Part shown: positions 34,224 to 46,602 of the stretch, piece after piece
Numbering within the stretch: position 1 is the first letter of the stretch
Layout of the letters: each line of letters opens with the position of its first letter
From: Spongospora subterranea f. sp. subterranea
Lineage: Eukaryota; Endomyxa: Phytomyxea; Phytomyxea; Plasmodiophorida
NCBI GenBank assembly: GCA_049724395.1
Contig: JAUGWO010000131.1
Span: forward strand, 41,753 to 105,752
Length of the DNA stretch: 64,000 bases
Reading direction: 5' to 3'
Notes under the pieces: model-generated
What the model saw: the letters and a program-made list of their open reading frames with translations, nothing else
Told to the model about the DNA's origin: nothing
Databases searched by the model: none
Position numbers and translations under genes: made by a program

Positions 34224-36394
34224 TCACTTTGGAACCTCATTGGTCATGTTCAGGTCACGGCTGGCTCCTCGCAGCTGCCGCCCCGCCTTGGTGTCTTCAT
34301 TAGTGCTTAACCGCATATGTAATCGTCCTTGCCGATGCAGAGACAGAAACTTATCATTCATCTCAGTATTCACAATCAGCTCGCGGAACTGAAACAGATA
34401 TTTTCAACATTAGCCGAAATTGAAGCTGTTTTGTAATTATGTGCGACACTAAACAGGAATATCACAGAAATATTGTCTATAGGCACATACCTGTTCGAAT
34501 TCAAGTAGGGTATTTCCATCAACATGCTCGACGACGAGCCTAGCGAATTCGTGGTCAAAAGCAGGCCAGGCGTATTGACAAAGCGCTAGACGGGCGTAGA
34601 TAGGGTATGAGGTGGCGTGTAAGCACGCCATCAGTAATCGAACATGATCCACCATTAGAGAGCGACGATAAACGCACTCGAAAACGCACCCGGAAAGATA
34701 TTCACTTGTATTTGAAACTGGCTCGACAGAATGAGCCAGAAATTCACCTGATGCATCGAAAAAGTTGAAAAACGTGAGGAACCGATTAAGCAGCTCAAAA
34801 GCCCAGGAAACAATATATAGCTCTGTATAGCAGCAAAAAGAAGCCAGAGCGAATAACTAATCAATTAGGCACAATTGCGCAATATGAAAACCATGAAACG
34901 ATAAACGTCACGTTGGCTGGCGCATAATTCAAACATATTTAAACAGTAGGTTGAAATCAAGTCTATCAAAAACTTGTCAGTACATTGCGAAGTTCGGATA
35001 GAGTGAACGATAATATTGATGGCTTGAAGTGGAGAGCCATTTGCCAAATGGAATGACGCCTCTGTTAACGGAAACCCGTGAAAACCGCTCATCCAATTAT
35101 ATACCGTTGCGGCCCTGAGATGGCGGTCAATAGGTTGAACGTTATTGTAGACGGAAATAACCATACGTTGAGAAGTCGCCGGAGGTGAAGGAGCACCTGA
35201 GCAAATGCTAGTTGTAAACTGATGTTGGCGCTATGAAGTGACGAAACTACAGACGCCGCCTCTTCTGCAGGTAAACACGACCATTCCTCGGCACAACGTT
35301 CAATGCAACGCTTAAATTGGTTCATCTACAAATAGCAAGTGCTTGTTCAAATTTAAGCCAGCGAACAGGAACATCGGAGCTATCGATTTCGCAACATAGT
35401 CAATGTCAAAACAGTGAATAACAACATGACAAGGGAGAAAAAGGCGCTTTAACGAAAACCCAACCATGTGGATTCAATGAAGTAACTGTGACCACGACAA
35501 AACGGTTACACGTAAAATACAAATACAACCCAGCGTTTTCGTGATTAAATAGTGTAGAGAGATTAACGTGAATACCTCTCTCAAAATAAATTGGTCTGAG
35601 GGTTTACGATCAGATGCATGTAGCTGAGGTGTGTACCACTGATTAACCCCCTTCCGTGAATTCTCTATAAATCGATAGCAAAAGATAAATAAATGAAGAG
35701 AGGCTGGGGAGACAAAAAACCATTACGATTAGGTGGACGCATTATCACGACGTCATATGGAATATCGCGTTGAGAAGAAGATAATAAATGCACGGCACAT
35801 ATGACGAAAAATGCGAAAAATACGGGTCTGGCTGGAATTGAAATATCGGGTCGCGATAACAACAATAGCCGACGCGATAATGAAAAGTTCAATGACGATT
35901 GTTGAATTGAATTCACATTAACGACAACATTATATACCTAATGAGAGTACAGTTACATTTAGGGCATGAAAAACCATACATTGTTAACAAGCTGGTCATG
36001 AGTGCAGATAGAACCATATTATGGTAAAAAACGGTAAGAACGAAAACATTAGACTCAAATTGATTGGTGAAATTTGGAACAACAAATATGCAATTTACAG
36101 TCTCTAATACGGAGATGGCTTGTAAGGCATTGTGATGTTGAAAAGAATACTGGGACAGGAGGCGGATCAGGCCGAGGACGATTTCAATATTGAATTGTTG
36201 TTCAGGAATCGGGCAATGGTATGATATTCGAGTTGTAATATCCGATACAGTGTCCAATGCGGTTCGCGAGCTACCGTTGTCAGGTAAACCTTGTTGTGCC
36301 AAAATGGAATGACACTCCAGCCACTGATGCTCCAATTAATACTGCTGAAGTCGTGTTATCTCAACCGACTTACAAGATCTGACAACGAAGTCAT
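34224..36394 (-). CDS. Multi-exon helical protein of unknown function
   Basis: A chain of minus-strand open pieces separated by short introns. Possible start MTSLSDL (ATG 36394), then EHQWLECHSILAQQGLPDNG and EIVLGLIRLLSQYSFQHHNA; then LNFSLSRRLLLLSRPDIS; then MNQFKRCIERCAEEWSCLPA and SLHSANISLQLAFAQVLLHL; then NWMSGFHGFPLTEASFHLAN, LQAINIIVHSIRTSQCTDKF and LICSTYCLN-like helices; then ATSYPIYARLALCQYAWPAF and HVDGNTLLEFEQ; and finally NDKFLSLHRQGRLHMRL ending MTNEVPK at 34224. The helical pattern resembles HEAT/ARM or MIF4G-type scaffolds. Splices were not fully resolved. A plus-strand frame (36291-36635) overlaps the proposed start, so the 5' end is uncertain. Confidence 0.5.
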
Positions 36395-36647
36395 ATTGAA
36401 AACAATCTCTCAAACAATAATAATGAGTCATTATTTACTCCGCTTGTGTCATGTCCACAGTTACTGCACGAGTTGGAGCGTGGCCGCCAACTTCGTATTA
36501 CAGTTACCACTGGATCCACTGAATGTCCGACCCACACTCGAGACAGATGAAATTCGTAATACTGTAGTGCTTTACCTGGCTATTACGTTTGAGGACATTC
36601 GAACGGAATATGACAAGTTTCGAAAAATCTCATAAATATGTTTAATA

Positions 36648-39633
36648 TCAGATGTCTTCGCCAGCGATATGGTTGCGCCGAGCGTAAACTAATCTGACGA
36701 GGATTTCACCAACACTTCCACCAGCTGAATTGTTGGGATGGTGCAGGGGGATCCAACGCTTCACTTCTTGGATGAGCTGGGCCGCAACACCCTTACCGAA
36801 CCCGTTTGCGATCCACTATGCGACCAATAATCAAATCAACAATGAAGTTCCTCAGGGCAGTGAATGACTTACCGCAATGTCCACTTCAGCTTGACCAATT
36901 AGCTTATCTGGGCCAAAAAAGAACTTGCGCTTATCGTACAAATATAAAGTCAGATTCCGGCCTGTTAGATAATTAAGGTTAATTCTGAACTTACTAGGGA
37001 CAACAAAACAAACGCAGTAAAAGTAAATTCATGGTCGAAAATGTGCGAGTCACAAATCAAAGATGAAATGTTATGAATCAAAACCTTCTTGATAAAAAAC
37101 ACAATTTATCGAAAAATTGATCACCTAAATGTGAAGCATCGATTTTAAACGTGAATGAGGAGGTGCGGAAAGATGGGTTTTCATTATCGGGTGCGGCTGG
37201 AGTCCGCATCATGGACTACAAGAGAAAAGTAAAAAAAATGAAGAGGAACGTGTGAGAGCTGTACCTGCCCCGGAAACCGAACACCAACGAACAAACAGCG
37301 TTGGGTACGGTGACGACTTTTCGTCGCAGCTACATGTCGAACAAGCATGGCGGTTACGGAAAGTGACCCTGAAGCGAATTAGTAACAAGCTTCTTCCTCA
37401 GGACAATAGCAAAATTTGGAAGAACTTCTCAAATAAAGGTTTGTTATGCTATAATTCAACACAGCGTTGGAACCCGAAATGATAGAAATAGGTTGAACGA
37501 ACGATGAAAACTCACGTACCGAGATCAGGAACGTCAAACGATTGCGGATGGACTGGGAGATGATACGTTGAGAAGATACGCATGAAGTCGGTAAGAGAAA
37601 CGAGACCGCCTGCTCGACTTGTCACATCACACATCCATAAATGATGCATGGGGCGTGTCTTCTGACTGTCTGCAATCATATCGATAGCATCCAGCAACAT
37701 GCATTCTTTCTTGATACGAAGAGGATCTGGCTTGTCTGGATAGTTCTTTCTGTCGATAAACTACAGTAAAACGACAAGCGTTTAGAACCAACCCAGTCCG
37801 GTTACAAATAAAAGAACAATTAATGTTAAATCAACAAAACCAGAAAACAAATGGATTCAGATGTGAAATATTAGGTTGGTGCCCTAACCTCTCCAACGGT
37901 CAACACCAATGCACTATGATCCATGTGTGTCAAACGGCGCAGATCAGTCCCAGAGAACGAGTTTATTAAGAGACCCATCTTGTCGACAACAGCAAGTACG
38001 CTTACGTTAGCCGACATGAAATACTTGAGCGCCTGTTCAAAAAATTTTCAAAAATGGTCATGACGCCACTTTCAAGAAATGCGAGTGCTTAAGAGCTGAT
38101 TTGCGAAAATGGTTATAAAACATATCGTCACGAAAGTAGTCCGTCAACCGTGGTCATCAATGATGTCGATGGTCGCAAACCTCATAGCGGATATTACAAA
38201 TATCATAAACAGAATTGTTTTATGGCGCTAGCGGAGAATCAATCAAAGCCAAAAGGGAAACACCTACATCAATAACAGCAACATCGGCTTCAACAGCAAC
38301 GATTGATTTTTCTAAACAGCTATAATGAATACTTTTGTTAACCAGGCAGCACGTTTGACAATGTACCGAAAAGCTCGGAACCAATTCCCAGTTCTCGCAG
38401 TTGAGTTGAGGATATGCGTATCAAATCGTCGCGCAGCAGCCAAAGTCGCTGGGTAAACATGATTTGACGTTGTTCCAACATATTGACTGTCGATGTCGCC
38501 CAGTGTAATATCAGAAACACAAAACACGTCATATCGTATTGACTATGTGCAAATTAGTGAAGCGCGAGAGCACATTTCAAGAAAAAACCAAGGACAAACT
38601 CATTTCATTTGAAGTTGAAAAAGCGCGAAGGTTCCTGGATGGAATTTAAGAAAAATCCACGCAATTCTCCCCTGTGTATGTAGAAACAAATCAACAAAAA
38701 TGAGTTGATAATGTGCCCCGGCAATGACCGCAGCGGGAGAAGTGTACATGATATAACAGAGTGTTTACATGCTGCTATGTAACGAAACGTGATATGTGTG
38801 AGAATGGACCTGATGACAGCGACTATTTCAAATGGATGAGGTACGGGGCTGATCGGATCATCAACAAGCACCATAACACGGTGATGTTTGCCATTAGTGA
38901 GAGTCTGGACAAGGTCGGACAGCAGCATCGAGCGGTGAACGTAAAGAGGCGAATGACGCCTAGAATAATTGACCAGCGACCCGATAGGATTATTCATCCA
39001 GTCGTCTCTAAAGGATAATGGAGGTCATTTTTGTGAATCAAAACGAAGCGACAGACAACCTACTCAAAAATAGCAGGCAACTTTGGCGGCTTGAATTTTG
39101 GATCCACTGTTTTCGGTCTTCGCAAAACGAGCTCGTCCGCAGGGGGAATGTCCTGACCATTTTTGTTTTCGTACTTTTTTTGCTCTGGAGGCTGTTGCGC
39201 TCTGACCTTCGCAAATACTGAGGCATCTATCACATCAAAATAAGAAAAATACTTCTTGCAAAATGAACAGAATGGAGACCCGCATAATTTCATCAATACA
39301 CCGTACAACATGATAACAATGACTTTGGATTCGCTTAGAAACAGAAAGCAACATTTGATGATGCAAAGCAAATTTGAAAAAGGAAACCAGTTTAAACAGT
39401 GGCCATGGATTCTCCTTACAAAAAGCAACTACATCGATGACATCGACGACGCCAGCAATGCCCCCATTACTATTCAGAACCGGTAATGACATATATCCTT
39501 TGGAAGACATCAGGGCGAGAACATCCTCAATGGGCATCCATGGTTCGATAAAGGTGACACTGCGCGGGACAAGTACATCACCGATTTGTGAACTGCTGAA
39601 GGGCGTTCCATATGGGGTTTTGAAGAGGGACAT
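36648..39633 (-). CDS. Four-CBS-domain AMPK-gamma-like protein with C-terminal C2 domain
   Basis: Starts MSLFKTPYGTPFSSSQIGDV. CBS1: VLVPRSVTFIEPWMPIEDVL..GVVDVIDVVAFC. CBS2: NPIGSLVNYSRRHSPLYVHR..HHRVMVLVDDP. CBS3: QLRELGIGSELFGTLSNV, then VAVIDVALKYFMSANVSVLA. CBS4: ECMLLDAIDMIADSQ..GGLVSLTDFMRIFS. The ELGIG and GLVSLTDF pieces sit where SNF4/AMPK-gamma has ELQIG and GIVSLSDI. AMPK-gamma is the adenine-nucleotide sensor of the AMP-activated kinase. After CBS4 (SFDVPDL), an intron with donor GTACGTGAG joins in phase (G|GA) to RSLLLIRFRVTFRNRHACST, KSSPYPTLFVRW, ENPSFRTSSFTFKIDASHL, NLTLYLYDKRKFFFGPDKLI and AQLIQEVKRWIPLHHP..VGEILVRLVYARRN. That series is a C2 domain, usually a phospholipid- or Ca2+-binding module. 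CBS-C2 linkage is unexpected; a missed gene boundary is the main alternative. Inner introns are approximate. Confidence 0.7.
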
Positions 39634-40247
39634 TTTCCACTTTCGGCGGCCGAACGGTGGTCATGAAGGTTGTTGTTTGAATGACAGTATCATTCAAAAA
39701 AACACAAGAACGCTCGACTTGCCCCGATCTTTTGGATAAAGACCTGATGAAACTCAGTAAAAAGAATACTGCTTGACCGAAAGACGTGGGGCCTCTGTGC
39801 ACACGTCAACTGTGACCGTAACAGGAGTATTAAAATCGAAGAATGGGACCTGGAAGGTGTATCCCTTTAAAAGGAAATGGGACTACCTACCTACCTACCT
39901 GTACCTACCTATACATATACAGTACCGCATAACCTGCGTAAGTACAGTTAAGTACCCTACCGCCATCAGGTAATAGACCCCTCAAGTACATTGTTGCCCG
40001 CGAACCTGTCTGCGCTTTACTGTATTTGCTTGATGAGTCTATTTGTGCATATTGGTACGGTGAACACGATTAACGTCAAACCGAATGATTCGTCGGTTTC
40101 AATCATCCGTTTTGCCACTTAAAATGAAGCATCGTATCTGCGAGAGATTCGATTGTACCAATTTAGGATGACGTATCTTCTAACGTCGGCAAGCACGACG
40201 GCAGACAGCCATATCCCTATTTCTCAACTGATAGATAATGCGAGTTT
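39634..40247. other. Intergenic with CTAC microsatellite
   Basis: Between the start of the CBS/C2 gene and the 3' end of the next minus gene. Contains a (CTAC)n/(CTACC) run at 39883-39914 followed by several GTAC/TACAGTA words. Short ORFs here (for example 39773-39973) have no recognisable content. Confidence 0.6.
39883..39914. repeat. CTAC/CTACC microsatellite
   Basis: Simple run of CTAC units (with one GTAC interruption) in the spacer upstream of the CBS/C2 gene. Confidence 0.9.
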
Positions 40248-40997
40248 TTATATGATGAACGTCACCGATTTTTTAAGGGGCTTCAAATTTTGCAAACTAA
40301 ATGTCACACTGAGCAGTTGTTCTCTCCAGTTGCGGAACTGTCGACGTTGAAGAATATCAATTTGGACGGACGATTTGACATTGTTGACTATTGCACACGT
40401 AGTTTTAACAACCGTTTGCTTCTCTGAAATGCTGTAGATCGACTTCGCTGTTTCATTGAATTGCTGCAATAAGATTTTGGCGTGTAAAAATCATAACATT
40501 GTGGTGACCTCGGCAGATACCAGAATATCCAGTGGGGTGCAGATAGCCCTCCCAAACTAAAATTACAATGCGCAACGTACGTGGGGGAGGACAGGGTATG
40601 GCACAGTATCCAAGACAAGCAAACGATTTGTTGAAAAGGCGATTGCAATCCAATAAGAGTCCAATAAGTCAACAAGAGTCAACAAATGTTGAATTGACCG
40701 CCCGCGTCTATGATTCTCAACCGCAAACACTGAGGTACACTCGCACAAAAGGGTCAGGGGGTCTTGTTGCGCAAGTGACACAACAGACTTGCCCCAAAAC
40801 CATTGTTTACTGCGCAACGTATTTCGGGTGGAAAATAGATCCGACCTGGTGACAAAACTTTGGATCAAACTTTCTAGAACTAACAAGCAATGCAGTCGAT
40901 GCAAGCCAGCAACTGCGTGTATTACGTCTTTGGCAGTGTCACGCAAAAACAAAACTGCGTCAATGCGCACAACACTTTTTTCAATATCCCAATTCAA
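40248..40997 (-). CDS. Small helical protein, multi-exon
   Basis: Starts MNWDIEKSVVRIDAVLFLRD (ATG 40997) with HAVAGLHRLHCLLVLESLIQ, then an exon ending LVDLLDSYWIAIAFSTNRLL, a donor GTGCCA, another exon beginning after TTGCAG as QFNETAKSIYSISEKQT, and a last part reading IDILQRRQFRNWREQLLS and ending KKSVTFII at 40248. About 150-200 residues of alpha-helix. It may be a small complex subunit (BLOC or spindle type), but no family can be named. It is divergent from the proline-rich gene at 41022; only 24 bp separate the two ATGs. Confidence 0.5.
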
Positions 40998-41021
40998 CTA
41001 TTTTTTGTATTGTGAAGGAAG

Positions 41022-42207
41022 ATGCCAGCAAAGCAACCGTCAGCTCCAGATATGAACGATTCTCGCCAATTGTACCAACCACCTCAGGTGAGGTAAAGCA
41101 GTATTAGTAGTGACAGGTTTTTAACCATTCCCTAGCTTAACGGCAATTCGCCCTTAGGATCGTCTCAACCACAGGTAAAACGATTCTCCTGGTCGTTGAA
41201 TGAGTTATATTGTTAACCTTGGCAATTAGGTGATTGCCGCCCATGTACCCTGGGCTTTTGTACTTATTATTTTGCTCAGAGCGCTAACAATGGTTATAGT
41301 ATGCAATCGGTAGGATCGCATCGGTTCCTTTTTTTCAATTTAGTATTTTTGTGCCAATTTTTGTCATTTGTTACAACAGGTGAACGTCGCATTAGAACAA
41401 ATTTGAGCAATGCTTCAAATGCCTGACAAATTTTATTGATCTTATTTTCATGAAAACGTTTTTAAGCACGATTTTTTCGCATGCTTTCTCGTGCTTTAGT
41501 TTATGTTTTAATGAATAGGGCGCAGTTGACCGTAATGGTTATTCGCAATTGCAGGTTTGCTGAAGTCCATTGAGTCTCCTATGTTCCCCATAAATGTTCT
41601 TCAGGAAGGCCAGCAGGGGCCAGTGATGTCCTACCCAGTACCGCAACGTTATGTACCTGAATCTGCTCCATACGGGCAGTCACCTTATGCGCCTCCAGCT
41701 CTGGATTCGTCCGGCCCATATTCAGTCCCCGTCGCTCAACAACAAGCGCCACAGGTTCCATTTGATGTTTCAATTGCCAAATGTACAACTGTTGTCCTAT
41801 TTGAGTTTCATGTTTGACGTCTCCGGTACTTTTTGGATTTAACATGCTCATGTGCTCTATGGCATATTCAGTTGATTTTTTTTACTGAACTCATTTGCAT
41901 CTTGGTTTCGGCTCCAGCTTTTTTCTTGTTAAACTCAGACGTATATATATCGGGCGGCTAGTTTCTTTATTCTAGTAATCTTGATTCTATCTGTTTATGT
42001 GAGTCTGTATTACAGCAAACATCAGAGGCGTCCATGTATTCCCCGTACGCTCCTGTCATGTCGAATGCTCCACCCTACCCTCATCGTACCGCGAATTGCC
42101 AGAGGTGCAATTCGCCTTACCCATTGCCAGAAGGAGCGTCTTCCTGGCGATGCAAATCCTGTCTTGAACTGAACTCATTACACGCCGATCAGTGTGCACT
42201 TCTATAA
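41022..42207 (+). CDS. Proline-rich protein with C-terminal zinc ribbon
   Basis: Starts MPAKQPSAPDMNDSRQLYQP at 41022, ending the first exon at Q with GTGAGG. A tiny exon LNGNSPLGSSQPQ follows, then an exon near 41590-41755 (LQEGQQGPVMSYPVPQRYVP; YGQSPYAPPALDSSGPYSVP), and the last exon QTSEASMYSPYAPVMSNAPP with the finger CQRCNSPYPLPEGASSWRCK SC (C-x2-C, x17, C-x2-C), ending at TAA 42205-42207. About 170 residues. Pro/Tyr/Gln-rich disordered tail followed by a small zinc ribbon, an arrangement seen in proteins that bind ubiquitin or membranes. No close family is recognised. At least one more small exon between 41160 and 41570 is likely. Confidence 0.6.
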
Positions 42208-42628
42208 CGATTTTCCAGCAACCATATTCGCTTTCAACTTTACAAGTATGGGCCTTTAGTTGCTCGTAATGTCCCAAATTTGTCGTAAAGGCAGTGAACA
42301 TTCTTTGTTTCTTTTTCTCATATGATAAAATTTATTGATTGTGTCATTACTATTATGTTCAGCGTCTCTGTTGTCTCTGCTCTCTCTTACTCCTTCATGT
42401 TGCGGTGCACCTTACGAAACTGTCAAATCCACTGTTGTTGATGATAGCCTAATGTCGTCTACTCGAACAACATATTGACATCGCAATCGCGATACTGTAG
42501 TGTTTGATTGCTGTTGGTACATGCAGTTTGCTCGGCCGATCATAAAAAAATCTTAATCGAAGTCCGCGACGGCGTTTGACGATAATCATTGATACAATTT
42601 CAAGGGGCTTTACAGCAAATTCGTTTTG
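42208..42628. other. Intergenic
   Basis: Between the zinc-ribbon gene and CLPTM1. Nothing recognised; the CLPTM1 promoter is expected here. Confidence 0.5.
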
Positions 42629-45600
42629 ATGGTAGTTGCTGCTGCGCAGGCCCCGGCAGTTGCCGACGCCCCTGAGCCCGGGAGTTCCTTTGGGTCAATG
42701 CTGTTTTCCGGGATCCGTATGATGGCGCTTTACGCCGTTATGAGTTATGCTGCCAGGTTATTCTACAGTTACAATCCTCTTCTGCTTTTCTACCAACAAT
42801 TCCACATTGTTTCCAATGAATCGCCCAGTTTTTTTGGAATTACCGCTGCCGTTTTTCTATTTGCTATTGTTCAGACTGTCGCTAGGCCTGCATTGTTGTC
42901 ATGATTCAATTCACTCATATTTTATTCAAACTATTCTGTTTTGGCAACAGAATACTTATTGTGTTATAATTGGGGATGCAGAATGTTCATGGGGTCTATG
43001 AGCCCGTCAACGGCACCATCCAAGGGCGGGGTGGGCGGCGCTAATCATGTCAATCATTGGAGGCCATCGACTCCTTACCAAATATCGGTTGTTTTCACCG
43101 ATAATGTCGCTGGTCGGCATGACGTATCTGACCCCGACGCCATTGCATCTTGGTCGTCCCCGGAAACATTCACCTACGACTGGTATGTATTTTAATTTGC
43201 AGTTTCTGGTTTTGTCCCATCATTTGAGAGCTAGTCCAGTCCATTTTTTTTATTCGTTTCAATCGTAGTATCTACTGACAGTTAACAAAAAAATGAATGT
43301 CTTGTAATTATCGCCTCACGTGCAAGTGTTTACTTGTATACTTTCACTAAACACTATCACCTCCCACCACTTTATAGCAGTATTGTTTTTTGTGTTCAGC
43401 TGCAAAATACATTTTCCTCATTAAAAACTGTGTTTTTTAGGAGTTGTCTTTGAATATTTTCAATTTTAGGGCGTCGGATCATACAATCAAGCATGACTTC
43501 AATATTTCCTTACCGGAGTCGGTCTGGCGACACAACGCCAGCGTGTTCGCGCATGTGACTCTCCGTCCTTCCCGTCGTTCTGACAATGGGCGAGTCGCAC
43601 GTTCGATCCAGGCCATCCAGCCTGTGATATTGTATCGTCCTCGCCAGAAGGTGAACACCAAGGTCAATTTGGTCTCAGGTATCTCACATTATAGCCCTTG
43701 TTCTCGTGTTCAACATTACATCTGCCCGCTTTTTCGTTTATGTTCATCAAATACGTATTAATTTCCCTGCCATTTATCAAACGTTTTTTCAAACTAAATT
43801 CCCATTATTGCTCTCTTTCGACGTTCACACTGACGTCGTTCTAACAGGCGTCTTCAGTGATTCTGGTCTGGATGCCGCCATCAAATCCGGAGAGACTGAG
43901 TCAATTGAGTCGTACCGTCAAGCGCGTGACGCCGACACGACCTGGGAGGCTTTCTGGCGACCTGAGCTGGTGATTCGTCCTGTCATCGACCAATCAACAT
44001 TCGCGATGAACACAATTCCGCTGCCTCTAGCGCCATATTATCATTTTGACCCGTATCTGAATTTCTCACGAATTTCATATTCCGCATTGCTGATGATGTT
44101 GCCAGGGTCACCCATGAGTATCTTCCACCCATATATTTCGACTACTTCTGGCTGTTATCAGAACGGTTCATTGCCCTTAATGAGACTGTGAAAGAGGTTA
44201 ATTGTTTTTTGTACAATTTGCGTTTTCATCGGTTGATTTATGTTCATATCGGACGATTGATTATGTCACCATTCCCGCTACCTTCAGATTGGATCAAAAT
44301 CACCCGATTGTTACGATCGGTTGCAGAAATATTGTTCCTTCTGACTGGGTTTTGCTTTTCACCTTCAGTTTGAGATGCATTTTTTTGTTTGTTCAATGGG
44401 TTTAGGTTCCGCTGTCGGTATCGATATCGCCGATTTCCATGATGAAATGGCAGCTACAAGTTCAAATGGAGGCGTCGTTCGTTCAACAGCAGCAATATGG
44501 CTCCACTGAACAGGACACTGAGGTGATCCGCCCATTGACGTTTTTGAATCAATTGATATCTAATGGGACTCTTGAGATTTTGTCATATCGGTCACCTTCT
44601 GGTTAATATTGTTCTGCAGTTGTCAGCATTCTTCTTATATCAGAACGTTGTTTTACGCTAGGAAGATAAAGAATTTTTTTTCGTTTGACATTTGTGTTCA
44701 ATGCGCCAGGGTATTCGGAAGATGTTCCTAGAGACAAATCCAATTTTGTTGGGGATCACGTTCCTGGTCTCCGTACTGCACATGGTCTTCGATTTTCTCG
44801 CGTTCAAAAACGATATCGCATTTTGGAAACAGGATAACAAGGTTAGGCCACTTTTTCCTGTCTGTAGCTCCCGATTTCTATTCGAATTTGAAACGTTGTT
44901 TGCTGTTTGTTTGTGCATTTTGTCTCATTGCTCATTATTTGCGCTGTCCAGTCCATGGAAGGTCTCTCAATTCGGACAATATTGATTAACTCGGTCTGCC
45001 AACTGGTCATATTTCTGTATTTGCTCGACAATGACACATCCTGGATGATATTGTTTAGTGCCGGAATCGGTTGGTTTTAACATCGCCACACTCACATAAA
45101 TGTGATGAAAGATTTAATGTTGCTCTTGGGCTCTATTCAAGCCCATTACTCGCCGCACATAGTATTGTTTCTAGCCTGCTGAGTTTCATTTCTGCTCTCG
45201 TTTTTTTGATTCCGCTTATTTATTTATGGTCTCTGTACGATCAGGTGTCCTGATTGAATTCTGGAAGGTGACCAAAACACTGGATATAAAGGTGACCAAG
45301 GTCGAGGGGCGCATATTCCCGCAGTTCGACTTCAAAGACAAACAATCTTATTCCGAATCAGAGACAGCCAAACATGAGAAACAGGTGCGCTAATTCCCCT
45401 TCTTCAACCATTTTTAATTTTTCTTCCTGTTCGATGAAAAACCCAAACCATTCCAACCGTCATGCCTTATCGTGCGATCTCATGTCGAAATATATGAGGT
45501 ATCCATATTTTGTGTTTGTTATTCCAGGCAATGCGGTATTTATCATGGGTTTGCTACCCGCTATCTATATGCTACGCTCTGTACTCACTGGCGTATCACG

Positions 45601-46602
45601 AACACCGTTCCGTCTATTCCTGGATCCTTGGTGCCGCTTCGTCATTCGTCTATCTGTTCGGTTTCATCCTAATGTGCCCTCAGCTTTATCTCAATTATAA
45701 GCTTAAATCCGTTGCCCATCTTCCTTGGCGAATGCTCACTTATAAGGTCGGTCAGAACTGTGCTACTAAGCGTGTTCTCGCGCGTTCGCTTTGTAGATTT
45801 TTTTTCTCAGAATCGTTTTGTTTCTTGGATTCTTTTATTCGCCTAATTTATTCAATTTCATTGATAGTCGAAGCAATAATTTGCGAATGAAGTATTGTGG
45901 CAGTTTTCTTACGTTTCTATGGTCAAATTCGGTTGGTTTTTTCTGTTTTCTGCTTTTTGTTAGATTGCTGTAATGGTTTCTTCAAAGATGCTGTTGTTTG
46001 ACTAAAATTTTGACATTCGCAGGCATTGAATACTTTCGTGGATGATCTGTTTGCGTTCATTATCACAATGCCGCTTATGCACCGTCTAGCTTGCTTCAGG
46101 TAATTGTTTTAATCTGTTTCGTGCTTTTATGTTCTTCGTCCATTGTCGTATTACATACGATATGCGATATATTTGGCTGACGCCATTAAATTTTCAATCA
46201 ACAAATCGGAAGGCCAACGTTGTGCAGTTGGATGTTGTTTCAAGCGGTTTTGTCGAATTGAAAAGCGGACTAGATATCCGCAAAACTCGCAATCGTCTCT
46301 CATCTCATGGTTAACATAGGGATGATATCGTTTTCTTCGTGTACATCTATCAGCGTTGGATTTATCGTGTTGACTTTACGCGCACGAATGAATTCGGTTT
46401 ACGACCCGATGACGAGAATGCTAGGACACTGGCCGATGATCAGACTTCCAGGACGGTGACTGATGACGAGTCTGCTAGGATGCTCACCGATGCCGGAGAA
46501 TCCAAGGAAGAGGATGAACCCGAACTTGATGTGTCTTCCAAAACAACATCTACCGAGAGCACAACTTTACGTGCTCGACGTGCTGTCACAACAGCCGAAT
46601 GA
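42629..46602 (+). CDS. CLPTM1: CLPTM1-family ER/Golgi membrane protein
   Basis: Cleft lip and palate transmembrane protein 1 family: multi-pass ER/Golgi proteins, reported to hold back GABA-A receptors in animals and related to a lipid scramblase (CLPTM1L). Starts MVVAAAQAPAVADAPEPGSS with a first hydrophobic segment (GIRMMALYAVMSYAARLF). The lumenal domain includes TFTYDW, FNISLPESVWRHNASVFAHV and the WHPN-equivalent RPELVIRPVIDQSTF. The C-terminal half matches human CLPTM1 closely: LETNPILLGITFLVSVLHMV, FDFLAFKNDIAFWK, EFWKVTKTLDIKVTKVEGRI, CYALYSLAYHEHRSVYSWIL, YLNYKLKSVAHLPWRMLTYK, ALNTFVDDLFAFIITMPLMH and YIYQRWIYRVDFTRTNEFGL. The tail is acidic with a short repeat (DDQTSRTVTDDESARMLTDA). 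About ten introns, some longer (70-150 bp) than in neighbours. TGA at 46600-46602. Confidence 0.95.

Noticed and set aside
36291-36635. 115-codon plus-strand ORF (ending EDIRTEYDKFRKIS)
   Set aside because: It overlaps the probable 5' part of a minus-strand multi-exon gene, has no recognised domain and no partner exons. It remains a minor alternative.
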